Notes under the pieces: model-generated
Told to the model about the DNA's origin: nothing
Seen by the model: the letters and a program-made list of their open reading frames with translations, nothing else
Databases searched by the model: none
Assembly: GCF_030409055.1 (NCBI RefSeq)
Contig: NZ_CP116619.1
Span: 248,001-312,000 of the forward strand
Source: Trichocoleus desertorum NBK24
GTDB lineage: Bacteria; Cyanobacteriota; Cyanobacteriia; FACHB-46
Reading direction: 5' to 3'
DNA: 64,000 bases
Made by a program: the position numbers and the translations under genes
In this document: positions 35,877-44,105 of the stretch, one piece after another
Layout: each line of letters begins with the position of its first letter
Numbering within the stretch: the first letter of the stretch is position 1

Positions 35877-36794
35877 ATGACTCAACAATTACAAACAAAC
35901 CCAATTGCCACCACCACAGAAATCGGTGGCACTGTACAGCAGTACCTTTGGTCTTACCAAGGCCAGGAATTTGCGATCGCCTATGAAACGCTAGGCCAAG
36001 GCGTACCTGTTCTCCTACTACCCGCTTTCAGCACCGTTTCCACCCGAGCAGAAATGGCGGGAATCGCCCAACGGTTGGCGGCTGAGTTTCAAGTTACGGC
36101 GATCGATTGGCTAGGGTTTGGCGCATCCGATCGCCCTCCGATCAACTACGAACCCGCTGTCTATTACCAGTTGCTCCAAGATTTCGTCCGAACGGTGTTT
36201 CAGCAACCCATGGCGATTGTGGCAGCAGGTCATGCCGCCGGATACGCAATGAAGCTGGCACAGCAACCCGGAGTCTTATCGCGAGTAGCCCTGATTGCCC
36301 CTACCTGGCGCGGCCCACTCCCTACAATGGGGGTGCAGCCCAAAGGCGCAGGCGTGGTTCGAGAAACGGTGCGATCGCCCCTTCTCGGTCAAGCGCTCTA
36401 CAAACTCAACACCACCCCGTCTTTTCTAGCGTTGATGTATCGCCGTCACGTCTACGCTGACCCCGCCAACGTCACCCCAGAGTTCGTCGATCGCCGCTGG
36501 CAAACCACCCAACAACCCGGTGCCCGCTTCGCCCCTGCCGCCTTCGTCACCGGAGCCTTAGACCCCGTCCGCGATCGCGCTGATTTCTTGGCCTGGTTCC
36601 AGCCTTTACCCACGCCAATCATGGTTGTAATTGGAGAACAAGCCCCACCCAAATCCAAAGCCGAAATGGAGGCGATCGCCGCCCTACCCAATGTGGAGTC
36701 AAGACAAATGCCAGGGTCTCTGGGTCTGCATGAGGAGTATCCCGCAGCCGTAGCCGAGGTGGTTTTGCCATTTTTGCGATCGCCTGCTAGTTAA
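35877..36794 (+). CDS. Alpha/beta-hydrolase-fold protein without a nucleophile
   Basis: 305 residues of an alpha/beta-hydrolase fold: oxyanion-loop region PVLLLPAFSTVS, IDWLGFGASDRPP, a late acidic ALDPVRDR and a His in GLHEEYP. The nucleophile elbow, normally G-x-S-x-G, reads G-H-A-A-G at 118-122, with Ala120 where Ser should be. The gene begins 3 nt after the coiled-coil/TPR gene, so the two are almost certainly co-translated. It may have lost catalysis and serve as a binding partner of that protein. Its 3' end overlaps the convergent methyltransferase remnant by 4 bp. Confidence 0.8.
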   Translation: MTQQLQTNPIATTTEIGGTVQQYLWSYQGQEFAIAYETLGQGVPVLLLPAFSTVSTRAEMAGIAQRLAAEFQVTAIDWLGFGASDRPPINYEPAVYYQLLQDFVRTVFQQPMAIVAAGHAAGYAMKLAQQPGVLSRVALIAPTWRGPLPTMGVQPKGAGVVRETVRSPLLGQALYKLNTTPSFLALMYRRHVYADPANVTPEFVDRRWQTTQQPGARFAPAAFVTGALDPVRDRADFLAWFQPLPTPIMVVIGEQAPPKSKAEMEAIAALPNVESRQMPGSLGLHEEYPAAVAEVVLPFLRSPAS

Positions 36795-37091
36795 AGCTGA
36801 GACAAGGCATGAATGTCAATCGATAAGTTTAGCTCTCGCCATGCGACTGGAAGGGTAGTAGTTTCCAGCGTGAAATTATGCTCGGTGGCAAGCTCGATAA
36901 ATTTCTTGGCGATCGTGCGTTGCGGATCACTAATGTAGGCAGTGCCACCAGGAGCTAGCAGTTGAGCGATCGCTTGCAAAATGGGCAAATGATTGCGCTG
37001 CTCATACAGCACATCCGCCGCCAAAATATAGTCAAACTGTTGCGTCAGGGTAATCTCTCGCCAATCCAGCAGTTGAGTTTTGATACTGATA
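36791..37091 (-). pseudogene. C-terminal part of a methyltransferase gene cut by an insertion sequence
   Basis: Continues the class I SAM-methyltransferase whose N-terminal part lies at 38238-38612. Readable pieces in frame are QLLDWREITLTQQFDY, LAADVLYEQ and LLAPGGTAYISDP, the motifs IV-VI region of the fold. No start codon of its own; the frame is open up to the insertion. Only the TTG at 37024 could start a 77-residue product, which would lack the SAM-binding glycine loop. Confidence 0.8.
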
Positions 37092-37156
37092 CCAATTTAA
37101 ATCAGGTGCAGGGCAGATAAGCTAGGCTGAGAGGAGTTGTTTCGTCTGCTCTGCTG

Positions 37157-37669
37157 ATGGCTGGTGTCACCTCGATTGAAGTCAACGAAAGTTTAGATGA
37201 GCTCGTAGAACAGTTGCGCCAAGCAGCTACGCCAACTGCCAAAGAACGACTGCAAGTGCTCTACTGGCTCAAGCAAGAGCAGGCACCGAGTATCAGCACG
37301 ATCGCTCAAGCGGTGGGGAAACATCGCAACACGGTGCAAACCTGGTTATCGATGTACCGAGAAGGGGGAGTCGCAGCGATGCTGGAAGTGAAGAAATCAT
37401 CTGGAAGGGTACGGGTGATTCCACGATGGGCGGAAGAAGCCCTAGCCAAGCGCCTACAAGACCCTAATCATGGATTTCAAAGCTACGGAGCGGTGCAGCA
37501 GTGGTTGGCTCAGACGCTAGGGGTCGAGGCGCAGTATCACGCGGTCTATCAGATGACGCGTTACCGACTCCAAGCCAAACTGAAAGTGGCCCGTCCTCAA
37601 CATTGCCGACAAGACCCTCAGCAGCGAGAGGCGTTTAAGCAAACCTTGCAGACGACCTCAGCCTGCTGA
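37157..37669 (+). CDS. IS630 transposase, N-terminal (DNA-binding) frame
   Basis: 170 residues with a helix-turn-helix (TIAQAVGKHRNTVQTWLSMYREGG) and a second winged region (FQSYGAVQQWLAQTLGVEAQYHAVYQMTRY). This is the DNA-recognition half of an IS630 transposase. It stops at 37669 while the catalytic half continues in the -1 frame. Confidence 0.88.
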   Translation: MAGVTSIEVNESLDELVEQLRQAATPTAKERLQVLYWLKQEQAPSISTIAQAVGKHRNTVQTWLSMYREGGVAAMLEVKKSSGRVRVIPRWAEEALAKRLQDPNHGFQSYGAVQQWLAQTLGVEAQYHAVYQMTRYRLQAKLKVARPQHCRQDPQQREAFKQTLQTTSAC

Positions 37670-38232
37670 GTCAGCACGCTGGTCAAGGGCACGAAGACAA
37701 ACGCCCGATTCGCTACTTTGCGTCCGATGAGAGCCGCTTTGGACTACACACGCTCATCGGGCGCTTGATTACAGCTTGTGGCGTCAAGCCCATTGGAGCG
37801 TGGCAGTGGTTGTTCAAAGCCTTCTGGCTCTATGGAGCGGTCGAACCTGCAACGGGGGCATCCTTTTTCCTGCAATTTTCCCATGTCGATACGGAATGCT
37901 ATCAGCGCTTCTTGGATGAGTTCTCTCAGGCTTATCCCGATAGCCTCAATATTGTTCAAGTCGATAACGGACGGTTCCACAAGGGCCAGGGTCTCGTGGT
38001 GCCAGAGAACATCATCCTGTTGTTTCAACCGCCTTACTGCCCAGAGTTAAATCCAGTGGAGCGATTGTGGGAACATCTCAAGGCAGATCTCAAATGGGCC
38101 TCGTTCAAGACGTTGGCTCAACTCCAAACCAAAGTCGATCAACTCTTGGCTGAGTTAACGCCTGAAGAGGTTGCTTCCATCACAGGTTATCCCTTCATCT
38201 TGGATGCTCTATCTGCCTTGAACGCTGTTTAA
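37639..38232 (+). CDS. IS630 transposase, C-terminal (DDE) frame
   Basis: The frame is open from 37639, overlapping the first ORF by 31 nt, and reads about 197 residues. The DDE triad is visible: first Asp in FASDESRFG, second in IVQVDNGRFHKG, Glu in NPVERLWEHLK. It has no good start codon of its own in the overlap; it needs a -1 frameshift in the window 37639-37669, or the element has been broken by an indel. No classic slippery heptamer is evident. Confidence 0.82.
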   Translation, partial: ANLADDLSLLSQHAGQGHEDKRPIRYFASDESRFGLHTLIGRLITACGVKPIGAWQWLFKAFWLYGAVEPATGASFFLQFSHVDTECYQRFLDEFSQAYPDSLNIVQVDNGRFHKGQGLVVPENIILLFQPPYCPELNPVERLWEHLKADLKWASFKTLAQLQTKVDQLLAELTPEEVASITGYPFILDALSALNAV

Positions 38233-38237
38233 ATTGG

Positions 38238-38612
38238 TATGACTTGATTCGCCGAAGCATTGAGCTGAGAAAAGTCTAGCGCTTCAGCAAAGTAATCCGT
38301 AGTGAGCATCTGTGCCCCCGCGATCGCCCCTGCCACACTCACCACCCCCACTCCAGACCCCAACTCCAAACAGCGAGCCTGCCGAAATTGAGGGCGAGTC
38401 AAGACAAACTCAGCCAAAGCGATCGAAGCAGGCCAAATTTCGGCCCAATAGGGCATCCGCTCGTCTTTCTGGAAGTCGTCGGGGTCAATTTTGTCTAGGA
38501 GTTCGTAGTTATTGGCGACGTTGAAGATGGTCAACTGTTTGCCAGCGATCGCGTAGGTGGTTTCAGCTAATTGGTACTCGATCGCTAGCTGCTTCTGAAG
38601 TGCTTGATTCAT
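38238..38612 (-). pseudogene. N-terminal part of a disrupted SAM methyltransferase gene
   Basis: From the ATG at 38612 it encodes about 125 residues with MPYWAEIWPASIALAEF, the SAM loop CLELGSGVGVVSVAGA and LTTDYFAEALDFSQLNA, matching the protein-lysine/small-molecule methyltransferase family (METTL-type). The frame then runs into the insertion sequence. Joining the halves with a single TA does not restore frame: the halves are offset by one base, so a further small indel exists near the junction. Confidence 0.82.
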
Positions 38613-38687
38613 AACGAAGGGTGACTGCAACGGATAGCAGAGCGGTTAAGCTAGCCTGCAAAGCATTTTGATTCTGAGCCTCTAGTT

Positions 38688-39698
38688 ATGGTACAAGCTG
38701 CCGACCATCTCATTGCTCGTCGCACCTTTGATGCACAAACCCTCGTCACCGCATTTCCACCTCGTTTTTACGACCCTAACAAACAGCTCGTCTACACGAT
38801 CGCCTGCCCGCCAGAAACGGTGCATCAAGGCCAAATCATCTTTTCTCGCTGGCGCAAAATCAGCCTGCCTGAAACCCTAGATCCCGCCGAACCCCAAACG
38901 GTCTATGAGCCAAGGCCAGACTATTTTGGTTATGAACCATCACCGCCTGGTAGTTCTGCGGTGGAGTGGTATCTCAACTTTGCCCATTACGACTTATTTT
39001 GTGCCTACGATGGGCCTTTATTTGCTCAAGATGAGATGCAAGTCGCAGAGCATCCAGCGTTAGGCTCACTCCGAGAAGCCTTGCTAGATTCTGACTTAGA
39101 ACCTCTCACTGTCGAGAATGGTGAACCTACACCTGCGCTGATTATGGGAGTCGAGCGACGTTGCGCGATCGCCACAGAGCCTAACCCAGAGCGCGATCGC
39201 CCCTACGGTCTTTACGGCAACAACTTTGCTTTAGCGAGTGCCGCAGCCATTGAACAAGCAACCCAAATGCTGAATCCACCCACACTCACCAACATCCTGG
39301 CAATGGAAGCCCCAGCGGGTGGTTATGGCAGCTACAAGCTCAAAGAGATTGAATATATTCTCAGCACAGCCTTTACAGGATTTACCGCAGCCCGCATCGA
39401 ATCGCAGCTCAATGTAGACCCCACCTACCCAGTCATCATCCACACCGGATTTTGGGGCTGTGGAGCCTATGGCGGCAACCGCATCCTCATGGCCTTGCTA
39501 CAAATATTAGCCGCCCATTTAGCCCAAATCGATCGCTTAGTTTTCCACACCGCCAATCCCAGCGGTACAGAGGACTTTAACAAGGCCGTGGAAATCATGC
39601 AGCACTTAGCGCCAGAAGAAAGCTCAGTCAAAGGTTCAGATTTGATTCAAGAGATTGAAGCTATGAAGTTCCAGTGGGGTATCAGCGACGGTAACTAG
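38688..39698 (+). CDS. PARG-like (poly(ADP-ribose) glycohydrolase-like) protein
   Basis: 336 residues, not a known bacterial enzyme by name. The C-terminal HTGFWGCGAYGG (252-263) followed by a hydrophobic helix LMALLQILAA strongly resembles the GNWGCGAFGG-type loop of PARG. Upstream, LFAQDEMQVAEHPALG (111-126) resembles the position of the PARG Q-E-E catalytic motif, preceded by EWYLNFAHYDLF. This suggests an ADP-ribose-binding or hydrolysing fold. Divergent from and separate to the disrupted methyltransferase. Activity is an inference from motif resemblance only. Confidence 0.55.
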   Translation: MVQAADHLIARRTFDAQTLVTAFPPRFYDPNKQLVYTIACPPETVHQGQIIFSRWRKISLPETLDPAEPQTVYEPRPDYFGYEPSPPGSSAVEWYLNFAHYDLFCAYDGPLFAQDEMQVAEHPALGSLREALLDSDLEPLTVENGEPTPALIMGVERRCAIATEPNPERDRPYGLYGNNFALASAAAIEQATQMLNPPTLTNILAMEAPAGGYGSYKLKEIEYILSTAFTGFTAARIESQLNVDPTYPVIIHTGFWGCGAYGGNRILMALLQILAAHLAQIDRLVFHTANPSGTEDFNKAVEIMQHLAPEESSVKGSDLIQEIEAMKFQWGISDGN

Positions 39699-39795
39699 AG
39701 CTTTGGTGCTAAAGCGATCGCTAATTTGCTCTAATTTGCCTGATTTCCTCCTCAAACACCTGTAGAGTCACTTGGTTTATTTTGAGGAAATAAAA

Positions 39796-40161
39796 ATGGG
39801 TTGGTTAGATCGAATCTTCGGCCAAGAGAAAGCCGTTACCGCACCCGCAGCAACTCCATCCACCCCCACCGAGGCACCCCCACAGGCAACCGCTCCTGCG
39901 CCAGAAACCATTCCACCCGAACGAGTTGGCTTAAATGGCGAATATGACCAAAGCGGCTTAGCCAAACGCGTCGCCCAAGCCTTCGATCGCGACCCCAACG
40001 TTGGCGACATCGAAACCCTTTGGGTCGCCCAAACAGGCAGCACCGTCGTCCTCAAAGGCAAAGCCCCCAACGAGCCGGAACTCCAAACAATGGTCGCGAT
40101 CGCCCGTGGCATCAACGGAGCTACAGAGGTTGACACCAGCCAAGTTACGATCGGCGAATAA
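39796..40161 (+). CDS. BON-domain-like small protein
   Basis: 121 residues from the ATG at 39796, chosen because TGAGGAA precedes it by about 6 nt. An N-terminal Pro/Ala/Thr-rich linker is followed by a BON-like domain (LAKRVAQAFDRDPNV, GSTVVLKGKAPNEPEL, INGATEVDTSQVTIG). BON domains bind phospholipids or hold proteins near membranes. No signal peptide is seen. Confidence 0.75.
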   Translation: MGWLDRIFGQEKAVTAPAATPSTPTEAPPQATAPAPETIPPERVGLNGEYDQSGLAKRVAQAFDRDPNVGDIETLWVAQTGSTVVLKGKAPNEPELQTMVAIARGINGATEVDTSQVTIGE

Positions 40162-40226
40162 GTCCTTTGGGTTGGGATGCTAAAAGCTGATTGGAGGCTA
40201 CAGGGTTGGCACTAGGATTCGCTAAG

Positions 40227-41297
40227 TTACAAGCCTTGTAAAGCTTGATGCAAGAGATCGCGATGCATTAACGCGCGATCGACTAAGGAGCGAATTTGAT
40301 TAGCCGAAAGCGGCTCCCCATTGGCATAGCACTCTAACCAAGTTTGGCTGATGGTATGGGCATCATCAGGCATCACCGAATGCTCCGAACCACCGACCAA
40401 ATCCCAACCTGGAATCTCTAGCTCACTCATCAGTTGGCTCACTTTAGGGTCGTAGCTGAGGGCAAAGCAGCGGCATCCCTCGGCTGCGGCCATAATTAAA
40501 CCGTGGTAGCGCATGGCAATCGCCATCTCCACTCCCCGAAACACCCCTTTGAGTTGTTGTGGATCGCTGAGGCTGAGAATTTTGCTAGGCCCAGGCAGTT
40601 GAGGTTGAATCGTTTCAGCGATCGCCAAATCTTGAGCAGGTTGAAAAGGCACCAGCAAAATACAAGTTTGGGTCGCTTTTTGGAAATTAACTAAAGCCTG
40701 AGTAAATGTGGCTAGCCTTTCGGGAGTGAGGGAGGAATGTGATCGCAGAGCAACCGCTACTCGTGGTGCTGGCAAATCCCACAGTCCTTCGACAGGTTTG
40801 GTTTCCAAGGCCCAAACGGGATCAGGCGCGAGTAGAAAGGGCACTTGCCACTCAGATAAAAGGGCAGCAGAACCTTGATCTCGTACGCTCACCGCATCAC
40901 AGTTGGTAAAAGCTTGACGAGCCAACCAGCGGGTAAAACTACGATTTAAGGGGCCAATTCCCTGCGCCCAAGCAATCGTTTTGAGGCCAAATCGTTGCGC
41001 TAAGCCCATCAAGCCCCCGTAATAAACTGGGCTAGCGGCACTAGTCACGTCTTGCATCAGGCTACCGCCACCCCAAATCAATACGTTGGCTTGTTTGAGG
41101 GCAGGAACTAAGACTTGAGGGGTTTTGCGATCGCAGGCTTCCACGCCATAGGCCGCCTGAGTTTGGGCAGAGTCACCCGACAGCACGATTGGGGTCACAT
41201 GGTTAGGGAGCATTTGCAGCAGCGAGGCCAGTAGGGCTTCGTCTCCCCCATTGCCTTTGCCATAATAGCCACACAAGACCGCCCGAACTGATTCCAT
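40227..41297 (-). CDS. csaB: Polysaccharide pyruvyl transferase (CsaB type)
   Basis: 356 residues. VLCGYYGKGNGGDEALLASL at the start, LIWGGGSLMQDVTS, WAQGIGPL, VSVRDQGSAALL and AIAMRYHGLIMAA match CsaB of cyanobacteria and Firmicutes, which adds a pyruvate ketal to cell-wall-linked polysaccharide so that S-layer proteins can attach. No S-layer gene is in the window. Confidence 0.88.
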   Translation of the reverse strand: MESVRAVLCGYYGKGNGGDEALLASLLQMLPNHVTPIVLSGDSAQTQAAYGVEACDRKTPQVLVPALKQANVLIWGGGSLMQDVTSAASPVYYGGLMGLAQRFGLKTIAWAQGIGPLNRSFTRWLARQAFTNCDAVSVRDQGSAALLSEWQVPFLLAPDPVWALETKPVEGLWDLPAPRVAVALRSHSSLTPERLATFTQALVNFQKATQTCILLVPFQPAQDLAIAETIQPQLPGPSKILSLSDPQQLKGVFRGVEMAIAMRYHGLIMAAAEGCRCFALSYDPKVSQLMSELEIPGWDLVGGSEHSVMPDDAHTISQTWLECYANGEPLSANQIRSLVDRALMHRDLLHQALQGL

Positions 41298-41420
41298 CCT
41301 CTGACTCCCGTACTGTCAACCTTACAATACCGGAGTTCTGGAAGCGGTAGCATAAAAACTTATTGGCACAAGTTTGTGTCTGATTTGTGTCGGCCCAGGC
41401 AATTTGAGGGAGGAGCTAAT

Positions 41421-41747
41421 ATGCACGCACTTTCAATTCCTACTTGGATTATTCACATTTCTAGTGTGCTGGAGTGGATGGCAGCGATTTGGCTAATCTG
41501 GACTTATGCGGAGGTGAGCCAAAATCGGGCTTGGCGATCGCTATCGTTGGGAATGTTGCCTGCGTTGGTGAGTGCGATGTGTGCTTGCACTTGGCACTTT
41601 TTTGATAATCTTGCCTCTTTGGAGTGGTTGGTGACGTTTCAGGCGGCGATGACCGTGGTGGGGAATTTTACGCTATTGTTTGCGGGTTGGTGGATTTGGC
41701 GGTCTAGTCGGAAGGGTGGTGTGGCGGCACCTTTGGATTCAGAATAG
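41421..41747 (+). CDS. DUF2499 membrane protein
   Basis: 108 residues from the ATG at 41421, with GGGAGGAG 6 nt upstream. Three membrane helices; the invariant block IPTWIIHISSVLEWMAAI and CTWHFFDN identify DUF2499, found in cyanobacteria and plastids. Function unknown, photosynthesis-related by phylogenetic distribution. The DUF3593 gene lies 242 bp downstream in the same orientation. Confidence 0.85.
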   Translation: MHALSIPTWIIHISSVLEWMAAIWLIWTYAEVSQNRAWRSLSLGMLPALVSAMCACTWHFFDNLASLEWLVTFQAAMTVVGNFTLLFAGWWIWRSSRKGGVAAPLDSE

Positions 41748-41789
41748 TTTTAGTCGTTATTTCACTCCAAAGCCCGAACCAAATCCGAA

Positions 41790-41854
41790 CCTTTGAGGGC
41801 ACCTGCCCCCAAACCCCCGCTGAGGGACGGCTGCGTCCCCCAGACCCCCTCCAG
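41790..41854. repeat. 65-bp dispersed G-rich repeat, copy 2
   Basis: Reverse complement of 28299-28363 with one mismatch, in the intergenic gap between DUF2499 and DUF3593 genes. Confidence 0.9.
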
Positions 41855-41940
41855 ACGAATCTAGTTGTAGGTATTTCGACATCAAGGCAAGTTCCTAATC
41901 CCCAACTCCTAGCCCTTCTTTCATCCTTCCTCCCTAATTC

Positions 41941-41983
41941 CTCACCCCCTCACTCCTCACCCCTCACTCCTCACCCCTCACCT
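41941..41983 (+). repeat. Pyrimidine-only tandem repeat before the DUF3593 gene
   Basis: Three units of 14-15 nt of the form ctcacccctcactc. It ends 6 nt before the ATG at 41990, where a purine-rich ribosome binding site would be expected but is absent. Confidence 0.75.
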
Positions 41984-41989
41984 CCTCCC

Positions 41990-42283
41990 ATGTCCAAAGA
42001 ATCTCTCTTCGCGATCTCGCTGTTTCCCTATTTGGGGTTTCTCTGGTTTTTGACTCGGTCTGGGCAAACGCCTCGCTTGGCTTTGATTGGGTTTTATTTG
42101 ACGTTGCTGTTTGTGGCGGTGACGATTCCGGCGGGGATTTATGCCAAGGTGGCTTATGGGGCGAATTTGGCAGATATTGATTGGTTACATGGGGGGGCGG
42201 AGTTTTTCTTGACTTTGTCAAATATCTTTGTGGTGATTGGGTTTCGGCAAGCGGTGGTGGAGAAACGGCGATCGCTGCTCTAA
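41990..42283 (+). CDS. DUF3593 membrane protein
   Basis: 97 residues with two or three membrane helices; [19 protein letters not shown] and [26 protein letters not shown] region match DUF3593, which commonly lies next to DUF2499 in cyanobacteria and is fused or paired with it in plants. Start ATG at 41990 follows a pyrimidine repeat with no Shine-Dalgarno. Confidence 0.83.
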   Translation: MSKESLFAISLFPYLGFLWFLTRSGQTPRLALIGFYLTLLFVAVTIPAGIYAKVAYGANLADIDWLHGGAEFFLTLSNIFVVIGFRQAVVEKRRSLL

Positions 42284-42359
42284 ATGCTCTCTTTGCTGTG
42301 GCACCAGGATTCTCGGCTATAGTTGGGAAAGCAATTGGCAAGTTGCGAGAGGTGAATAC

Positions 42360-42404
42360 GTCACCCGTCAAAACATCACTCGTCAAACCATCACCAGCCA
42401 AAAC
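42360..42404 (+). repeat. Three 15-nt repeats upstream of rnz
   Basis: Units gtcacccgtcaaaac, atcactcgtcaaacc and atcaccagccaaaac, in phase with 15-bp spacing, 34 nt before the rnz start. Typical short tandemly repeated repeat of cyanobacteria. Confidence 0.75.
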
Positions 42405-42437
42405 GCCACAACTAGAAGCATTGGAGTTAACTCGGCT

Positions 42438-43394
42438 TTGCAGATAACGTTTTTAGGAACTAGCTCTGGAGTCCCCACGCGATCGCGCAATGTTTCGAGC
42501 GTGGCCCTTCGTTTACCGCAGCGGGCGGAGGTTTGGCTATTCGATTGTGGGGAGGGGACTCAACATCAGTTCCTCCGCAGTGACCTCAAGGTCAGTCAGT
42601 TGAGCCGCATTTTTATTACCCACATGCACGGGGATCATATCTTTGGCTTGATGGGGTTGTTGGCAAGTTGTGGGTTGGCGGGAAGTCCAACTCGAATCGA
42701 TATTTACGGCCCCCCAGGACTGGATGAATACTTGCGGGCCAGCGGTCGGTATTCGCAAACGCACTTTTCTTATCCGATCAAGGTGCATACGGTGCAGCCG
42801 GGAGTAGTCTATGAAGACGATGAGTTTGTGGTTAGTTGTGGCCCGCTCAAGCATCGGGTGACGAGTTTTGGCTATCGGGTGGTAGAGAAGGACAGAGTAG
42901 GGCGCTTCGATGTGGAGAAGGCGAAAGCTCTTGGCATTCCTTCGGGGCCGCTCTATGGCAAGCTGAAGCGGGGCGAGACGGTGACGCTGCCTGATGGCCG
43001 CAAGATTAGTGGAGCTGAACTCTGTGGCCCTACGGAAGCGGGTCGAAAGATCGCTTACTGCACAGACACAATTTTTTGTGAGGAGGCAGTGGAGCTAGCT
43101 CAAGAAGCGGATGTGGTAATTCATGAGGCTACGTTTGCTCACCAGGATGCAGAGTTGGCTTATCAACGCTTACATTCCACTTCGACAATGGCGGCTCAAG
43201 TGGCGCTAGCGGCTCAGGCGAAGCAGTTGATTATGACTCACTTTAGTCCCCGTTATGCTCCGGGCAACGCGATTCAATTGAGTGATTTGCAAGAGGAAGC
43301 GCGGGCTATTTTCCCTAATACCCAGATGGCCTACGACTTCTTTACCTATGAAGTCCCACGACGGCAAGCGACAGAACTAGTGTCGACTCCTTAG
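42438..43394 (+). CDS. rnz: Ribonuclease Z
   Basis: 318 residues from a TTG at 42438, where the family N-terminus ([14 protein letters not shown]) begins; the longer open frame upstream has no homology and spans repeats. The metal site [10 protein letters not shown], the CTDT and MTHFSPRY motifs and the flexible arm region ([13 protein letters not shown]) are complete. It removes tRNA 3' trailers to allow CCA addition. Confidence 0.9.
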   Translation: MQITFLGTSSGVPTRSRNVSSVALRLPQRAEVWLFDCGEGTQHQFLRSDLKVSQLSRIFITHMHGDHIFGLMGLLASCGLAGSPTRIDIYGPPGLDEYLRASGRYSQTHFSYPIKVHTVQPGVVYEDDEFVVSCGPLKHRVTSFGYRVVEKDRVGRFDVEKAKALGIPSGPLYGKLKRGETVTLPDGRKISGAELCGPTEAGRKIAYCTDTIFCEEAVELAQEADVVIHEATFAHQDAELAYQRLHSTSTMAAQVALAAQAKQLIMTHFSPRYAPGNAIQLSDLQEEARAIFPNTQMAYDFFTYEVPRRQATELVSTP

Positions 43395-43408
43395 ATGCTT
43401 TTAGTTAC

Positions 43409-43867
43409 CTAACTCGCTCTCGACTCGTTTTCTTCGGCTGCTGCCTGATGGCGCTGGCTTTTCATTAGACGATCGCGAATTTCAATCAACCGAGATTGGC
43501 TACTGATGGGGGCGCGGGGCATGGGCACTTCCATGTTGGGCCAACTCGGTAGGTCGATGCAGGGACACTCTAGGTCAGGGGTGCCAATGGTAGGCATGGG
43601 CACTGGCATGGAGCAACGGGCACAACCCATAACGTCCCAAGCAGGGGAAAGCAATTCGGCGATGGTTTGGTGGGTGCCTTCTAAATAGCAGTCGCCCGAT
43701 ACTGGAGCGCGAACCAGTTGCCAGCAATCTTCAAACTCTTGGCTGTAGCGATCGCCTTGAATGACAGGTTGCGGCAGTAAAGCAATTTGACCATTATCAA
43801 TAGCGACTTTTTTACCTAACTGAAACCAGTAAGCCAAATACTGTCTAACTTGATGTTCCGATGCCAT
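43409..43867 (-). CDS. Cyanobacterial conserved protein with Cys motifs, unknown
   Basis: 152 residues from the ATG at 43867. Not recognised. Notable are CARCSMPVPMPTIG and ECPCIDLPSWP, four cysteines in C-x2-C and C-x-C spacing with Pro/Met-rich surroundings, which could bind a metal or iron-sulphur cluster. Convergent with rnz (14 bp between stops). Confidence 0.6.
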   Translation of the reverse strand: MASEHQVRQYLAYWFQLGKKVAIDNGQIALLPQPVIQGDRYSQEFEDCWQLVRAPVSGDCYLEGTHQTIAELLSPAWDVMGCARCSMPVPMPTIGTPDLECPCIDLPSWPNMEVPMPRAPISSQSRLIEIRDRLMKSQRHQAAAEENESRAS

Positions 43868-44105
43868 AAGTGCAACCAACCCTTGGTTTTACCAAGTCCT
43901 AAAGGGGTAATACTGCTTAATAAATTGATTCAACTTGCTTAAATTTATGGCACGTGTTTTAACATCTAGACTTCTCACTTAAGGTTGAGCTTTAAGCCGC
44001 AAAAGTCTTTCAGAGTAGGGATCTACTTGTGCGATCGCTTCTTTGTTTGATTATAATTCTCGCAACTCAGCTTAAGCTCTCAGCTACTAATATCTTCAGA
44101 ATTAA

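Larger units (their letters stand above)
37092..38237 (+). mobile_element. IS630-type insertion sequence, 1146 bp
   Basis: Terminal inverted repeats start CCAATTTAAA at both ends and continue as an imperfect match of about 30 bp (both contain AAGGCAGATA or GGGCAGATAA). Each end is flanked by TA (37090-37091 and 38238-38239), the target duplication of this family. Size and a transposase encoded in two overlapping frames fit IS630. It sits inside a methyltransferase gene on the opposite strand. Confidence 0.9.

Noticed and set aside
41941..41983. Possible CRISPR-like repeats
   Set aside because: Units are 14-15 nt with no spacers; a simple pyrimidine tandem repeat.
41964..42401. Minus-strand ORF of 145 codons
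   Set aside because: Covers repeats and the DUF3593 gene in antisense; Pro/Thr rich with no domain.
42237..42437. N-terminal 67-codon extension of RNase Z
   Set aside because: Overlaps DUF3593 and short repeats; family homology starts at the TTG at 42438.
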